From Azolla pinnata (Eukaryota > Streptophyta > Polypodiopsida > Salviniales > Salviniaceae): DNA of 22,500 nt. The notes beneath the pieces were generated by a model, which ran no database searches, was not told the DNA's origin, and saw only the letters and a program-made list of their open reading frames with translations. Made by a program: the position numbers and the translations under genes. Location of the stretch: positions 1-22,500 of the forward strand of contig JBBBWG010027546.1 of the NCBI GenBank assembly GCA_037176905.1, written 5' to 3'. Shown piece after piece: positions 1 through 10,483 of this stretch (its first letter is position 1; the number at the start of each line of letters is the position of its first letter).

Positions 1-71
<71 letters not shown>
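1..71. repeat. (AG)n microsatellite at the left edge
   Basis: A nearly pure AG dinucleotide tract opens the window and may extend beyond it. It lies immediately 5' of the first recognisable Bet1-like coding bases. It is either the 5' UTR or part of an upstream intron of that gene. The tract hides the gene's start from view. Confidence 0.95.
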
Positions 72-75
<4 letters not shown>

Positions 76-90
76 AACAAAAATCCGGTT

Positions 91-1809
91 GATGGGCGTT
101 TCAGAGATACTCGCGGTGTGCGATCTTCGCTCTATGAAGGCCTCGAAGAAGGTGCGAATTGGGCACCTTCTTCTTCCTCGTATTCGAGCTTAGAGATCTC
201 CGAGCAAGACAATGACAGATCACTTGATGGATTGAAAGACAAAGTGAGCATTCTCAAGAAAGTAAGATCTTGTCTCCTTTCGTATCCGTTTTTTTACCTC
301 TGTTCCTTCAAGGATCGTGCATTTTTTTTCCGGTTTCATCAATGCCAGATGTGGTCTTTGTGAGAATTCACACATTTTAGTATGTGAATCATGGCAAAGG
401 CAATATTTCTGTTTGCTCTTTCTCTAACTTGCCATGAAAGATCATTCCTTCATACTGTGGTTGATATAAAAAAATCATGCCTTTCTATTGTGATAGTCTG
501 AAAGATTATGCCTTTATAGTGTGATTGTGGCAATTGATCACACTATAAAGGCATAATCACACTATAGTGTGACTGTTCTTTGTCATGTGATTACAATGAA
601 AGATCATGACTTTATAGTGTCATTAGTGTTACGCAGCACTCCAGAGTTTCGAGATTATCACAATGAGAAATCGTGCCTTTATATATGATTTACATGAGGG
701 TTCAATCCTTTGTTCCGTGATTACTAATACAAAAGATTAATGTCCTTTACAATGGATTGACGGGAAGGGGGAATCCATTATTACACAATGATTATAGATG
801 ATCGCGTCTTGATAATACGATTAGTGTCAGGGGCAGATTTCTTGCAATACAATTAGTGTGAAAGCTCATCCGTTTCTAATTCTATGATCAGTGTGAGGGG
901 GTCAATTCTTAGTTATGTCATTCCTTCAATGATTGTGCCATTGTAATTTAGTTGGGTGTGAACTATTGCCAGTCCTACAGAATGCAATTACTTTGGAAGA
1001 TTATTTTCTCATACCTTGCTTAACGTGAATGATCACCGTCTCTATGTTTAAATGTGATCAGTGTGAAAAATCCCGTCTTCATTATGCGATTAGTGGAAAT
1101 AATTGTGTAGTGCATTTTAAATCATCCCTGAAGTTGTCGTTTGAATCATGTAGATGATCTGAAAGGTCACATGATATCGATTTTGGAGAAGATAACAGCA
1201 TCCCACTATGACAATGCCTTTCCTATGTGAATAATAACAGTTGCTTTTTCTTTCTTACTCGTTTCAATTTGTTACTTCTTTTGCAGTTGACAACTGATAT
1301 ACATGAAGAAGTAAAATCGCAGAACCGATTCCTGGATTTCATGGTATGGTTGTAGATACAGTAAAACAGAACAATGTTTTGTGTTTCTTTGTAATCTGTT
1401 TTCTTGATACGGTTTTTCGGATTATGCCATTAAGTAGGCAAGTCAGATGGATAAATCAAGGGGTCTTCTCGCAACAACAACGGAGAGATTTAAGAAAGTA
1501 AGCAGTGCCGCTGAATCTTTCGCCAAAAACACGCACGAATCATGAAAATCGACGAGTTAAACTAAACAAGCCTCTTTGAATTTCAAGTGATCCATTGGGT
1601 TCATAAGGAAATGTGAAATCTAAATTTAACCCTTCCCCGATTACATACAATGTTAAATTATGGCTTTCTTTGCAATCCGATCTGAAGCCATATCCCATGT
1701 TCAACACTCGCAGGTGTTTAGAGCAAGATCGGGTAGAGGCCTGCTGGCGATGGTTGCTGTTTTGGTCGGTATCTTTCTTCTCATCTATTTCCTGGTTAGA
1801 AGAGAATAA
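91..1809 (+). CDS. Bet1/BS14-type Qc-SNARE, four visible exons, 5' end incomplete
   Basis: Bet1-like SNAREs are small tail-anchored proteins that act in ER-Golgi vesicle fusion. Visible exons are about 91-261, 1287-1343, 1438-1497 and 1714-1809, all joined in phase 0 with GT-AG borders. Exon 1 gives the family start block (RSSLYEGLEEG, then SEQDNDRSLDGLKDKVSILKK). Exon 2 gives the SNARE core (TDIHEEVKSQNRFLDFM). Exon 3 gives MDKSRGLLATTTERFKK. Exon 4 gives a C-terminal membrane anchor (LLAMVAVLVGIFLLIYFLV) ending RRE and a TAA stop. About 127 residues are visible, close to the 122 of Arabidopsis BS14a as I recall it, and the segments align without gaps from exon 2 onward. The start is not fixed. 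The ATG at 92 is out of frame and the in-frame sequence runs into the AG tract. An upstream exon joined near 104 (acceptor-like TTTCAG) is likely. The gene belongs to the Bet11/Bet12 (BS14) group, but which member cannot be told. Confidence 0.9.
262..1286 (+). other. Intron 1 of the Bet1-like gene, with a degenerate repeat
   Basis: The intron runs from the donor GTAAGATC to the acceptor TTTTGCAG. Its first 800 bases carry a degenerate repeat built on GAAAGATCATGCCTTTATAG followed by TGTGATTAGTGTG, recognisable near 440-480, 500-530, 595-630, 660-690 and in weaker form to about 1090. Two copies face each other and make the hairpin listed separately. No coding potential is seen. Confidence 0.75.
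504..572. repeat. 22-bp perfect inverted repeat plus adjoining 16-bp palindrome
   Basis: Bases 504-525 and 537-558 are exact reverse complements separated by 11 bases, so RNA from either strand can form a 22-bp hairpin. The second arm merges into a 16-bp perfect palindrome, TCACACTATAGTGTGA, at 557-572. The arms are made of the same ATGCCTTTATAGTGTGAT unit that recurs elsewhere in this intron, so the structure may have arisen by inversion of one repeat copy. No flanking target-site duplication or transposon end was recognised, although a small MITE-like relic is an alternative. Confidence 0.85.
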
Positions 1810-2700
1810 TGGGCAATCAATGGGCGATAGATACTTTGCGATGACATAAACACTCTTGTATTCTGAGGCCGATCTCGGTGAGCTTGTGGTGGTAGAAAAG
1901 GCTTTAGCAATATGCCTTCCATGTAAATCGAGAAGTGCGTTGTGATTATCGTTGTGGTGATTATTGGTTCCCTCGAGTAACTGCACCGAGAATGCAGATC
2001 CCTTTGAATAGAAATCCAGACTCTGCTCTGTGAGATTTTCTCGACACATGTGACATCTGCATCGATGTATGATTTTTAGCTGTCGAAAGTTCAGCCGGCG
2101 AGGATGCGAGTTCTCAGGGACTTCTCATCGGGTGAGGAACACGGCTCATAACATGATCGATACGACGGAGAGTGTTCGCCACACAAACAAAGGAAGGTTG
2201 CTAATTTTGGGGAGAGCATGTGCACATTGTGTCTAATTTGGGGCTTTTGTTTCACTGAATTTCGATGAATGACGGATCGATCGCGAGTCAATTGAAAATC
2301 GGTTTTTTTTCTCATGGACCCGTTGAATCACGCTCCAGACCGTGCATCCTTGCATACGTTTGCGGAATGCTCCACAAATCCTGATGCCGATCTCGCTCTG
2401 TCGATCTAGCGTGATTCGAGAATGATGATGCCACCAGCTAAAACCAGTGCATCCGATAGCTTGGAGATTTGGCGAGTTTCCGTGATACAAATTGGGGAAA
2501 GATGAACCCAAGCCTTTCGTGTGGAACACTGTTCGGAGCTTAACACTCTGCAAGCTTTGTACCTTTAGAAAAAGAATCATCAGAAGCGGTGAGCTTGCAG
2601 ATAAGCTGCTCCCGGTTGTGATTTGATCCCCAAGCGGATCGCCCTCCATATGATTGGCGACCTCGGCCTTTTTTCAGCATTATTACGCATATAATCGTTG
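1810..2700. other. 3' flank of the Bet1-like gene and spacer
   Basis: The 3' UTR of the Bet1-like gene should lie in the first few hundred bases, but no clear polyadenylation signal decides its end. Open frames on the minus strand (for example 1540-2049 and 2233-2649) show no recognisable domain, and one of them runs across the antisense of the Bet1-like last exon. I see no supported gene here. Confidence 0.5.
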
Positions 2701-2708
2701 GCACTTAC

Positions 2709-2910
2709 CCTTCCCAGGCGGGAGAACAGACAGTCTTCCCCATCTTGCAGAGATGTTGCAGTTCGCGGAGCTGAGCTGAGCAAGCAGAGAGAGAATAGAG
2801 CTCTCCCCCATCTCCTGCTCCTCCTCTGACAGCGAAACCGTCGCATGGATCGAAGAAAGCTGTTCGATTGCCTGGTTGTATAGACTCCGAGCTGATCCAG
2901 ATCTCCCGGC
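2709..2910 (-). CDS. Possible coding exon of an unidentified minus-strand gene
   Basis: On the minus strand a good acceptor (CCCTCTGTCCGCAG, ending at 2911) and a consensus donor (GTAAGT, from 2708) bracket 202 bases. These are open in a frame reading AGRSGSARSLYNQAIEQLSS, later SLSEEEQEMGESS, then ILSLLAQLSSANCNIS and ARWGRLSVLPPGK. The composition (amphipathic, Leu/Ser/Glu) resembles a real protein. I do not recognise the family. A TGA just upstream in the same frame means the peptide needs the splice, or starts at the internal ATG at 2811. All three minus frames happen to be open here, which weakens the case. If real, upstream exons would lie in 2950-4000 and downstream ones below 2660, where one frame ends in GTKLAEC and a stop. 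Confidence 0.3.
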
Positions 2911-3089
2911 CTGCGGACAGAGGGACGAACCCGATCAACGAGCTCGAAATCAGGGGTAAATCTCAGACTTCTGTTTTTCCGTCTTGGGTCTCTACACGTT
3001 GAGTTCTGATGTCGAGTTCTGATCAGTCACAGATCATATCAGATTAGATCAGGCCATCCGATGAGCTTGGTCGCGTTCCTCTGCTCGGG

Positions 3090-3523
3090 AACTGGAGCCG
3101 AATCGGAAACCCTAAAAAAGGAATCCCTCGACCGAGCTAGAAACCCTAGGTCTAGAAGCATCGAGGCCAGAGCCCGGAGCCCTAATCCGATCCCAGGCTG
3201 GAAACCGAAAGCCCTAATTCAGAAGCGCCATTGTACCGAAGCTGAGCAGAAGCCCCAAAATGGAAATCCCGAGAAACCAAAGAGAAGCCCTGAACCCTAA
3301 ACCAAAACCCAGAACCCGAAACCCGAAACCCTAACCCTAAAACCCTAAGCCCAAACCCTGTACCATCGGCCGTAAATCGGGAACAGCCGGAACTGGAGTA
3401 GAAGCCCAAAGCCCGGAAATCCTAAGAAACCAAAGATGAGCCCTAAACCCAAACCCTAAACCCTAACCCTAAACCCTAACCCTAAACCCTAACCCTAAAC
3501 CCTAAACCCTAAACCCTAAACTG
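3090..3523. repeat. Telomere-type repeat cluster (CCCTAAA/CCCTAA)
   Basis: Degenerate CCCTAA-type motifs begin near 3105. They become frequent from about 3290 and form an almost pure array of CCCTAAA and CCCTAA units at 3441-3521. This is the plant telomere sequence in an internal position. It lies between the possible minus-strand exon and the gamma-glutamylcyclotransferase gene, about 750 bases before the latter's ATG. It could act as a dense telo-box promoter element, or be an interstitial telomeric array left by a break repair event. Confidence 0.9.
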
Positions 3524-3654
3524 GAGAAATGTGGCATGGAACCGAAGCAAAGCCCGAAGGGGAAGAAAACAGGGCACCACGTTCTTTCCATGAACTGCAT
3601 CCGATCGCAAATCCGCATTTCTCGCCCAAATGCAATGAACCGCAGAAGGAAGGA

Positions 3655-3800
3655 AGCCATGGCCATGGCCATGGCGATGGCGGAACGGATGAGATCATGT
3701 GGAGACGACGCAGTCAGAGAGAGAGGCCCGCAGGGGGGAGAAGCGAGAAGAGGCTTTTGAAAAGGCGGTGGGCGATCCATCGATCGATCGATCGATCCTG
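3655..3800. repeat. Short GCCATG and GATC tandem tracts
   Basis: Bases 3656-3681 repeat GCCATG, changing to GCGATG. Bases 3777-3798 repeat ATCG. Both lie in GC-rich sequence. Open frames through this stretch on both strands show no recognisable domain. Confidence 0.7.
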
Positions 3801-3859
3801 CCCTTCCTTCAACCTTTCGATCTTCTTCTCTGTCGATCTTCCTCCTCGATCTTCCTGCG

Positions 3860-4273
3860 TCTTGGGGCGAAACGGTGAATCCTAGGGTTTTGGGCAGAGT
3901 GCCGTTCCCTTCCTCCATCATCGTCTTCTTCCTCTGCTCTGGTTGGTCCCTCTCGCCCAAACCCACTAGTCATTCCCGTTCGCCCTTGGGTTTCCTTCGT
4001 TTCCTCTGAAGATTCTACCTGATCCCGAACAGAATCCTGAGAAAACCCTTTAAACGAAACCCTAAATCTCTGTGAAATTTCTCTTCTTCTTCTTCTTCTT
4101 GTTCAGACAATTTCTAAAAATCTAAGGCTTTCTTTCGCTCTCTCGGGTTGCTGTCTGAAATCTATCAGATCTCTTCTGGAGATTCCCACATCCATCCGGT
4201 TTCACCATTTGGATCCTTATTTGACCCCGCCGTTTTCTGCCTCTCGGTCAGTCCCACTTCTGTATTGGGGGGC
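3860..4273 (+). promoter_or_regulatory. Presumed promoter/5' UTR of the gamma-glutamylcyclotransferase gene
   Basis: The plus strand here is rich in pyrimidines. It carries telo-box-like motifs (CCTAGGGTTTTG near 3882, AAACCCTAAATC near 4059) and a TTC microsatellite at 4083-4102, ending at TTGTTCAG near 4107, which could be an acceptor. This is typical of a plant 5' UTR. No transcription start can be placed from sequence alone. Confidence 0.45.
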
Positions 4274-7200
4274 ATGGATCCGATGATCAAAGTACAAGAG
4301 GCTTGGATCTTTGGCTATCACTCTTTGATATGGAAAGCTGGATTCGAGTACGACCGGAAGATCGTGGGATTCATCAAAGGCCGACGGAGGGCGTTTCATC
4401 TGGGTATGCTTACATGATTCCTTCGTGCATACGCAGAATCTGTCTGTATATGACATGTATTTGTATCATGTATGTGCAGAGCAATATTTATATATGCCCC
4501 GGAATTCTACATCTATGCACATGTTTATGTCTGTGTATCTGCATAGTTGTATATGTATGTGTATATGCATGTGCCGAAGAGGTCGTTTTGTCTAATGTAT
4601 GCATACGTGATGTGTGATACACATGTGGGGTTTTATGTGTGCATGTGATGTATGCATGCGAATGCAGGCAATGCATGTGTGTATGGGGTGGGAGGTAGAT
4701 GGATGAATAGATGCAGGCAAGCATTGGATCCAAATCTTGTTATATATGCCATTCATAAAGATTATAGTAAAGTTTTGGGCTTCTTTGCAGCTCTTATTTT
4801 GTACAAGTTTTGGGGTTGTGCTTTGCGGCTCTTATGTTGTACATTGATGTTATCTGGGTCAGATCTATGTATTCTACAGATTTGTCTAGTTCATGTATCT
4901 CGTCTGGCTCAACAGGCCATGATATGCTGGTAACTTGCATCTAAGAAATCTTGCATAGGTGCGCATAGATATCATGGTACTGCAACAGTATCATATGTTT
5001 TGGCGGTGTCTTGTATGTGTGTCTTTTCTGTGTGTTAGTGCTATAATTTTCCCTCAGTTTCAGTACCTGTTGTCTGAACCTGTCCCATGGTATCCTTGGT
5101 ATGGATATGAATCTTACAGATGGAGATCCTATGTCAATGATTACTCCTGGAAACTAACGGCACATTAGGATTCTAAATAATCAGTTGAGACAATGAATCA
5201 CTGTACATCAGGATTCTAAATGATTCGGTGAGACAATTGATCACACATCGGGATTCTATTGCTTGTTAATTGCATCATGGGCCGTTTTGATGCGAGAATT
5301 AGCAGCATGATCTAACTCACCAATCGAATTTCAGCTTGTGGATTTTCATGCCATTGCAAACTGATTTTGTGTAATGCATTGTTATGACATGAGAATGTAG
5401 CTCATGTTACAAATTTACATACTATTGCAAAGTGATATATACCATGCGTTCTCTCTATTAAATTGTGCTCTTTTTTACAGCTTGCTTTGAGCATAGAGGG
5501 ACTTGGGATCATCCAGCTCGAGTCGCGACATTGGAAGAAGATGAAGATAGTGTGTGCGTAAGTATTATCATCACATTCTCTTCCATCGTCTGTTCATTCC
5601 TGAACAGGCATCCATTTTATCGAATGCTTTGTTCTTTGTGCTCAACACATGTATAAAGCTATGTGGTCATTTTGCTTATGCCAGTGGGGTGTGGCTCTAC
5701 GCATCAAAGGGTCTGAATCAAAGGCCATGTCGGTGAGTCTGGATTTTAGCTAGGTAGATAAATAGTTGCTTAGGTCATTGATCGGTGCTTTTTCATGGAT
5801 CTAACCCTAATCTCGTTCTCAATCGTGCAGTATCTGCACCAGAGGGAATCCGAATATGACACGCTAGAGTCTGTAGAGTTTTTCACGGTAAGCTTTCACA
5901 TCAGGTTTTTGAGTCATTTGATGATTTCTAGAGCACCTTAGATACCCATTAATGAACACGCATGCATATGCACATAATGTTTTGCTGACACTGTATGATG
6001 TGTTGTTTTGTAAATTTAATAGGAAGATTCTCCTGACAAGGCAGTCGTTTCCAATGTCCGAGTGTAAGTCTATGATAATGTTATGCTTACTTCTCTTTAT
6101 GTGGTATTCTGAGCATTCACCCCTCATAGATCCAATGCATAAATTCTTCTGTTTCTGTTATTCCTGCAGGTTCACATCTACACCCGGGAGTATCTACTAT
6201 CTTGGTCCAGCTTCGAAGGACGACATTGCAAAGTAAGTCCAAAGTGTTCTCTTCATAGCAGAAACAAATGGTTTGGGCTATTTTGAATGAATTTTTCACT
6301 GGCATCATTATGAAATACTCTTAGTATGTAATTGTTCTGTAAAATATGCTCACAGCATCATTTGAATCGAAACCAAATGTCTTGAGGTCTTCGAATGAAT
6401 CATCCCCGACATGATTATGGAAGGCTCTGCAGTGTGTGTAGTTTTTCTCCAGGGTATCCTCACAGCGTCATTTGAATCGAAATGCCTTGAGGTTTTTGAA
6501 TGAATCATTCCCCACATGATTATGGAAGGCTCTGCAATGTGTAATTGCTGACATATATTTTGGGCTTTTTGGAGTGAAGTGTTTTCCAAGCATTATTATT
6601 TAGTGCTCTTGTTGTGTGACTCTTTTCAAAAACACATTTGAATCGAAAAACACATTTGTTAGGCATTTTGATTGAATCACTCTCAAACATCAGTGAGATA
6701 TGCTCTTTAGCATGTAGTTTGTTATTTGGATCAAAGTGTTCATGGCTTCATTTGTGTTGAAAACAAATGTCTGTGAAAACAAATGTCTGACTGAATCATT
6801 TACTTGACTGTGTTCCTGACATCAGCATGAAATGCTCGTAAATGTATAATTGTTATTAGAACAGTTGAGTTAATACATTTCTTTCTTTTTCTTTTCCTTG
6901 TCTTACTGCCAGGCAGATAGCAACTGCGACAGGTCCATGCGGAACCAATTGCGAGTATCTTTTCCGCCTTGTGGAGGCGTTAAGAGAGATAGGTAAACAA
7001 TAAGAAAGAGAAACAAGCACTATCCATACATCTTCATTCTTTGTTTTCTGTCTATAAGAGCTATTAAGAGAGGAACAGAAGGAGAGGTGGAACAAACTAA
7101 GTTTCATTATCCACACTTTTGGGCTGCTATATGTTAGAAAGTTTCTGAGTTTTTTGCTGAGATTAAGATTATCACGCGTCCTTAACCTCAAAACATTTTT

Positions 7201-7433
7201 TTTAAGGTCATGAGGATGAAGAGGTGCTTGAGCTAGCTGCTGCAGTGAGACATGAACTGAATGCGCATCAAGCCAACACGAACATGAAAGTGATGAGCAA
7301 TGTTGGTGGGCAAGGCAGCATTGCTGCAGCGAGCACAAGCCTCTTCTCGAAGCCTCGCTTGCTCATCCCCCCACCTGTTCAGGGCGTTGCTTTGAATCAG
7401 AGCCCAAGGCTCGTAAAAAGCCTCGCCAGATGA
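4274..7433 (+). CDS. Gamma-glutamylcyclotransferase, ChaC type (GGCT2 family), eight exons
   Basis: ChaC-type enzymes of this family cleave glutathione to 5-oxoproline and Cys-Gly in the cytosol. Exons are 4274-4403, 5481-5557, 5685-5732, 5831-5887, 6023-6063, 6170-6232, 6913-6992 and 7207-7433. All have GT-AG introns and matching phases, giving 240 residues. Family blocks run in order: [17 protein letters not shown] and [48 protein letters not shown] (the Glu of the RE pair fits the catalytic Glu), [62 protein letters not shown]. Two things are odd. The nucleotide-pocket-like YGSL motif reads YHSL. The protein also continues about 55 residues past the usual end with Ser/Pro/Ala-rich sequence ending in a TGA. 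The start is the first ATG of the open first exon; a second ATG nine bases on is possible. Confidence 0.9.
5162..5266. repeat. About 46-bp tandem repeat in intron 1 of the GGCT gene
   Basis: The unit (CATCAGGATTCTAAATGATT followed by CGGTGAGACAATTGATCACA) occurs about 2.3 times with small differences. It lies inside the 1.08-kb first intron and has no visible coding meaning. Confidence 0.75.
6340..6800. repeat. Degenerate tandem repeats in intron 6 of the GGCT gene
   Basis: Four to five decayed copies share the core CATTTGAATCGAAA, then GAATCATTCCCCACATGA and AGGCTCTGCAATGTGTAATT. The two best copies start near 6357 and 6467. The repeats account for the unusual size of this 680-base intron compared with its 90-225-base neighbours. 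Confidence 0.75.
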
Positions 7434-8560
7434 TGAAAAGATCTATAGCTGTGCAGAAGGAAGAAGAATAAGAAATGGATTTTGCTGTTGGGTTTGGAAG
7501 GCTTGGGAGGAAATCTGAGATGTTTCGTGGGCCATCAATTAGATGCCTCTCTTTTGCTGTTTGTTTTCTGTTCTTTTTTTTTTCTTGCTCATTGAGACAT
7601 TGTGAGAAGAAGTTTCTCCAACAATCGATCAATTGAATCGATCATCTTGACTTGACTTGACTTGACTTGACTTGATAATGAGGGGATCAATTATTTTGAT
7701 CCTTTTTTCCCTTTAACTTCCGATTCTGCGAATCGAGCCCTTTTGTAATTTCAATCTGATGATAATTGGACCTTGAAGAAGGAATAGAAATCTAAGTGTT
7801 TTGGTGGTCTTTAACTTTGAAATAGTGGGAGAAAGAATGGGCATTTGAAATTGGTGGTGGGGGCAATGGATGAGGACATATCATAAACTGATTGATTCAT
7901 TCAGTCAATTGATGATCTACACAATATTTGCCTTAGCACATGAAGATTAAAAGATCATATTGGATAAGATCTGATAACAGCGCCTTCTAAAATCTCTGGT
8001 AGATGAGGGTTTTGTGGATGTTTTACCTGGACCCTAAACCCTAGAAACCCTAGAGTACAAGAGAGAACGGGAAATCTGATCTCCGTGGAAAGATTCAGAG
8101 AATTTTTTCCCCTCCCCTCCCATCCACAAGAGGAATTTGATCAGGAGCAATGGAACAGCACAGAGAATCTCACCCCTGATTCCCTCCCTCTCCCTCTCCT
8201 CCTGGGCTTTCCCTTTCTTCTCGCTTTCCTTCTTCCTCTCTTTCATGACTAGCTTCTGATTCGCTCCCCTCGTTGCCATATCTGGCTGTGGCGGTCACAA
8301 GTGTAAAAAAGAAACCGCGTTCGCAGGGAGATCCGAGCTGCGGAGAAAAGGCGCATAACAACAATGCATGCAATAATCACGAGATAATGCTACTGTGAGA
8401 TGGACATTGGTCTCGAAGATTCCATGGCCATATATATTTTGGCGGCTTTTGCAGTTACTTAATGCTCTATTTATCTCGCATCTGATCTGATCTCTGGATC
8501 GATCTTCTTAGTCTGCAGACGAAAAGCTCAATTTACTGATAGGTAATTGGTTGAACCCTG
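7434..8560. other. GGCT 3' flank and a pyrimidine-rich block, no gene seen
   Basis: The early part should be the 3' UTR. At 8032-8053 there are three CCCTAAA/CCCTAG motifs, followed by a C/T-rich plus strand (8100-8245). That combination resembles the 5' UTR of a plus-strand transcript, but no convincing coding exon follows it downstream. Open frames here are short and on the purine-rich complement. Confidence 0.45.
7646..7675. repeat. (CTTGA)6 microsatellite
   Basis: Six perfect copies of the pentamer CTTGA lie about 215 bases after the GGCT stop codon. They are probably within or just after its 3' UTR. Confidence 0.95.
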
Positions 8561-8639
8561 GCAAGCTTTAATGGAGCAAACTTTAAAAGCTTTAAAATCT
8601 TTCCTCCCTCCTTCTGATTGATAATATTTTTCTAGAATT

Positions 8640-9200
8640 TTGTATCAGGTAAAGCTGACACATGGGTTTCACGTTTTAGGGTAAATCCGTGCTGTCATAT
8701 TAGGTCTACAATGTGCCGTAAGTTTAGGTCAGAAATTGTCCTTGAATTAGGTTAAAAGCTCTATGCTGTTTTATATCATGGCGCTGTAAATTAATAGGTG
8801 AAGGTGTCTTTTCATAGGAAGCTCTATTTTAGAGTAGAACTCGTGCTGTCGTGTATTAGGGTTTAATGTTAGCTTAATTCGTGGCTGTAATTTTTGTTTA
8901 GGTTACGAAACTGTGCTGTTTTTGGATCGGCCTTTGTATGAGATTAAGTTCAACTGTGCTCTAATTTATATGGCTTAGGGTTTGAGATTGATTGAAGGAT
9001 TTGGTTTCGGGGCTTGAGCATTAGGTATAAGGGTTTTTGTGCCTTACGAGAGAGCAGTTTGGATTTTGAGGTTTAAGAATTAGATTGTTTTGGGTGGAGG
9101 TCTAAGAACGAGACTCCAGCGTTGGGGCCGTTGAAAGAAATCAGAAATGAGGTTTAAGAGGTTTAAGCATGTACGTTTAGGGTTTCAGTGTTGCCGTTCA
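8640..9200. repeat. Strongly decayed repeat with TTTAGGG-like cores
   Basis: Motifs of the form TTTAGGGT or TTAGGTT followed 10-15 bases later by GTGCTGT recur at irregular 35-60-base spacing, for example near 8677, 8730, 8860, 8900 and 9178. This looks like an older, more diverged relative of the array at 9660-10460. No coding region is recognised in between. Confidence 0.5.
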
Positions 9201-9659
9201 ATACTGAAATTCGGTGACTGTTTTCTAACATAATACTTGCATAGAATGGTTCTTTTGTATCAGTTTACATGGATTCAAACTCATCTTTTCGTATTAGTTT
9301 ACATGGATTGAAGGACTGCTACTTGTGATTGATCCTGTTAATGAAATACTGTTTTTCTGTTTGCATGAAGGTCCGGTCTGGTACTACTGTTCTCAGAGAT
9401 CAATCCATTGCTTGTAGCATCAGTGTAATGTGGAAGATTTTGATAAATCTAAGATTAGTGTTTAGGAATTAGGTTTTGTTAGGGTGATTTTGCAGGAAGC
9501 TTTGTATATTGCAGCCCGCAAGATCCTGATCAGATTACAGTAAGCAAGCCATGGGTTACATTTCGGAACAGCTTGTGTTGTGATATACCCTATGATGCAT
9601 GAATCACGCTGAGCATGAACGGATGGCTCATGGTCTGCTGCGAAACTTAAAAGCATCGC

Positions 9660-10460
9660 TTGTTTCAATGGCAGTTTGTTTAAGGTTTCGTTGCAGGTTC
9701 ATAGAGTTCGCTTGGGAATTGTTAAATTGTAATCAAACCCTAAACCCAAGCACAATGTTAAGCTTAATTGTTGTGAATGTTAATTGTTGTGCTTGTTTAT
9801 AAGTTTTGTTTAGGGTTCGATTACAATTGTTCAGTTTGTTTTGGGATTTGATTGTGAAGCGTCCAGTTTCATTGGGACCGTTTCAGTGTGAATTGCTCAG
9901 TTTGTTTACGGTTTCACTGCGAAATTGTTTCAGTCTGTTGAGGATTTTGCTGCAAATTGTTGATCAGTGTACAGTTTGTTTAGGGTTTCGCTGCGAAATT
10001 GTTCAGCCTGTTGAGGATTTTGCTGCAAATTGTCGATCAGTCTACAGTTTGTTCAGGGTTTCGCTGCAAAATGGTTCAATCTGTTGGGGGCCTTGCTGCA
10101 AATTGTTGTCAAATCATCAGTCTGCAATTTGTTTAGGGTTTCGGCGCGTAAATTGTTCAGTCTGTTGAGGGTTTTGCTGCAAATCGTTGATCCGTCTGCA
10201 GTTCGTTTAGGGTTTCGCAGCTAAATGGTTTCAAGTCTGTTGAGGGTTTTGCTGCAAATTGTTGAGCAGGCAGTTGAGGGCTTTGCTGCAAATCGTCACG
10301 ATCTGCGATCTGTCTGTTGAGGGGAAATTGCATCGACCGTTTGTTTCCAGTTTGATTGCAAATCGTCTTCGGCATTCTGCTGCAGGGTTTGATCATGAAT
10401 CCTGCGGATTGCTATGTCGAATTTGTTTAGGGTTTCTGCTCAGTCTGTTTAGGGTTTGAT
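9660..10460. repeat. About 37-bp tandem repeat carrying the telo-box TTTAGGGTTT
   Basis: The unit resembles CAGTTTGTTTAGGGTTTCGC then TGCGAAATTGTT, alternating with a variant CAGTCTGTTGAGGGTTTTGC then TGCAAATTGTTGAT. Pairs repeat every 73-80 bases; comparable points are at 9972, 10045, 10125 and 10199. Copies fade toward both ends. The long frames here on both strands come from the repeat and have no domain. Confidence 0.85.
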
Positions 10461-10483
10461 CGCTCATTGCAGAATCTGAATAT

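Noticed and set aside
3502..3966. 154-codon minus-strand frame upstream of the GGCT gene
   Set aside because: It runs through GCCATG and telomere-like repeats, has no domain, and ends inside the CCCTAAA array. The overlapping plus-strand frames are equally unsupported.
9806..10396. Open frames within the 37-bp repeat array
   Set aside because: Peptides such as LFRVSLQ repeat with the array and have no family match or splice context.
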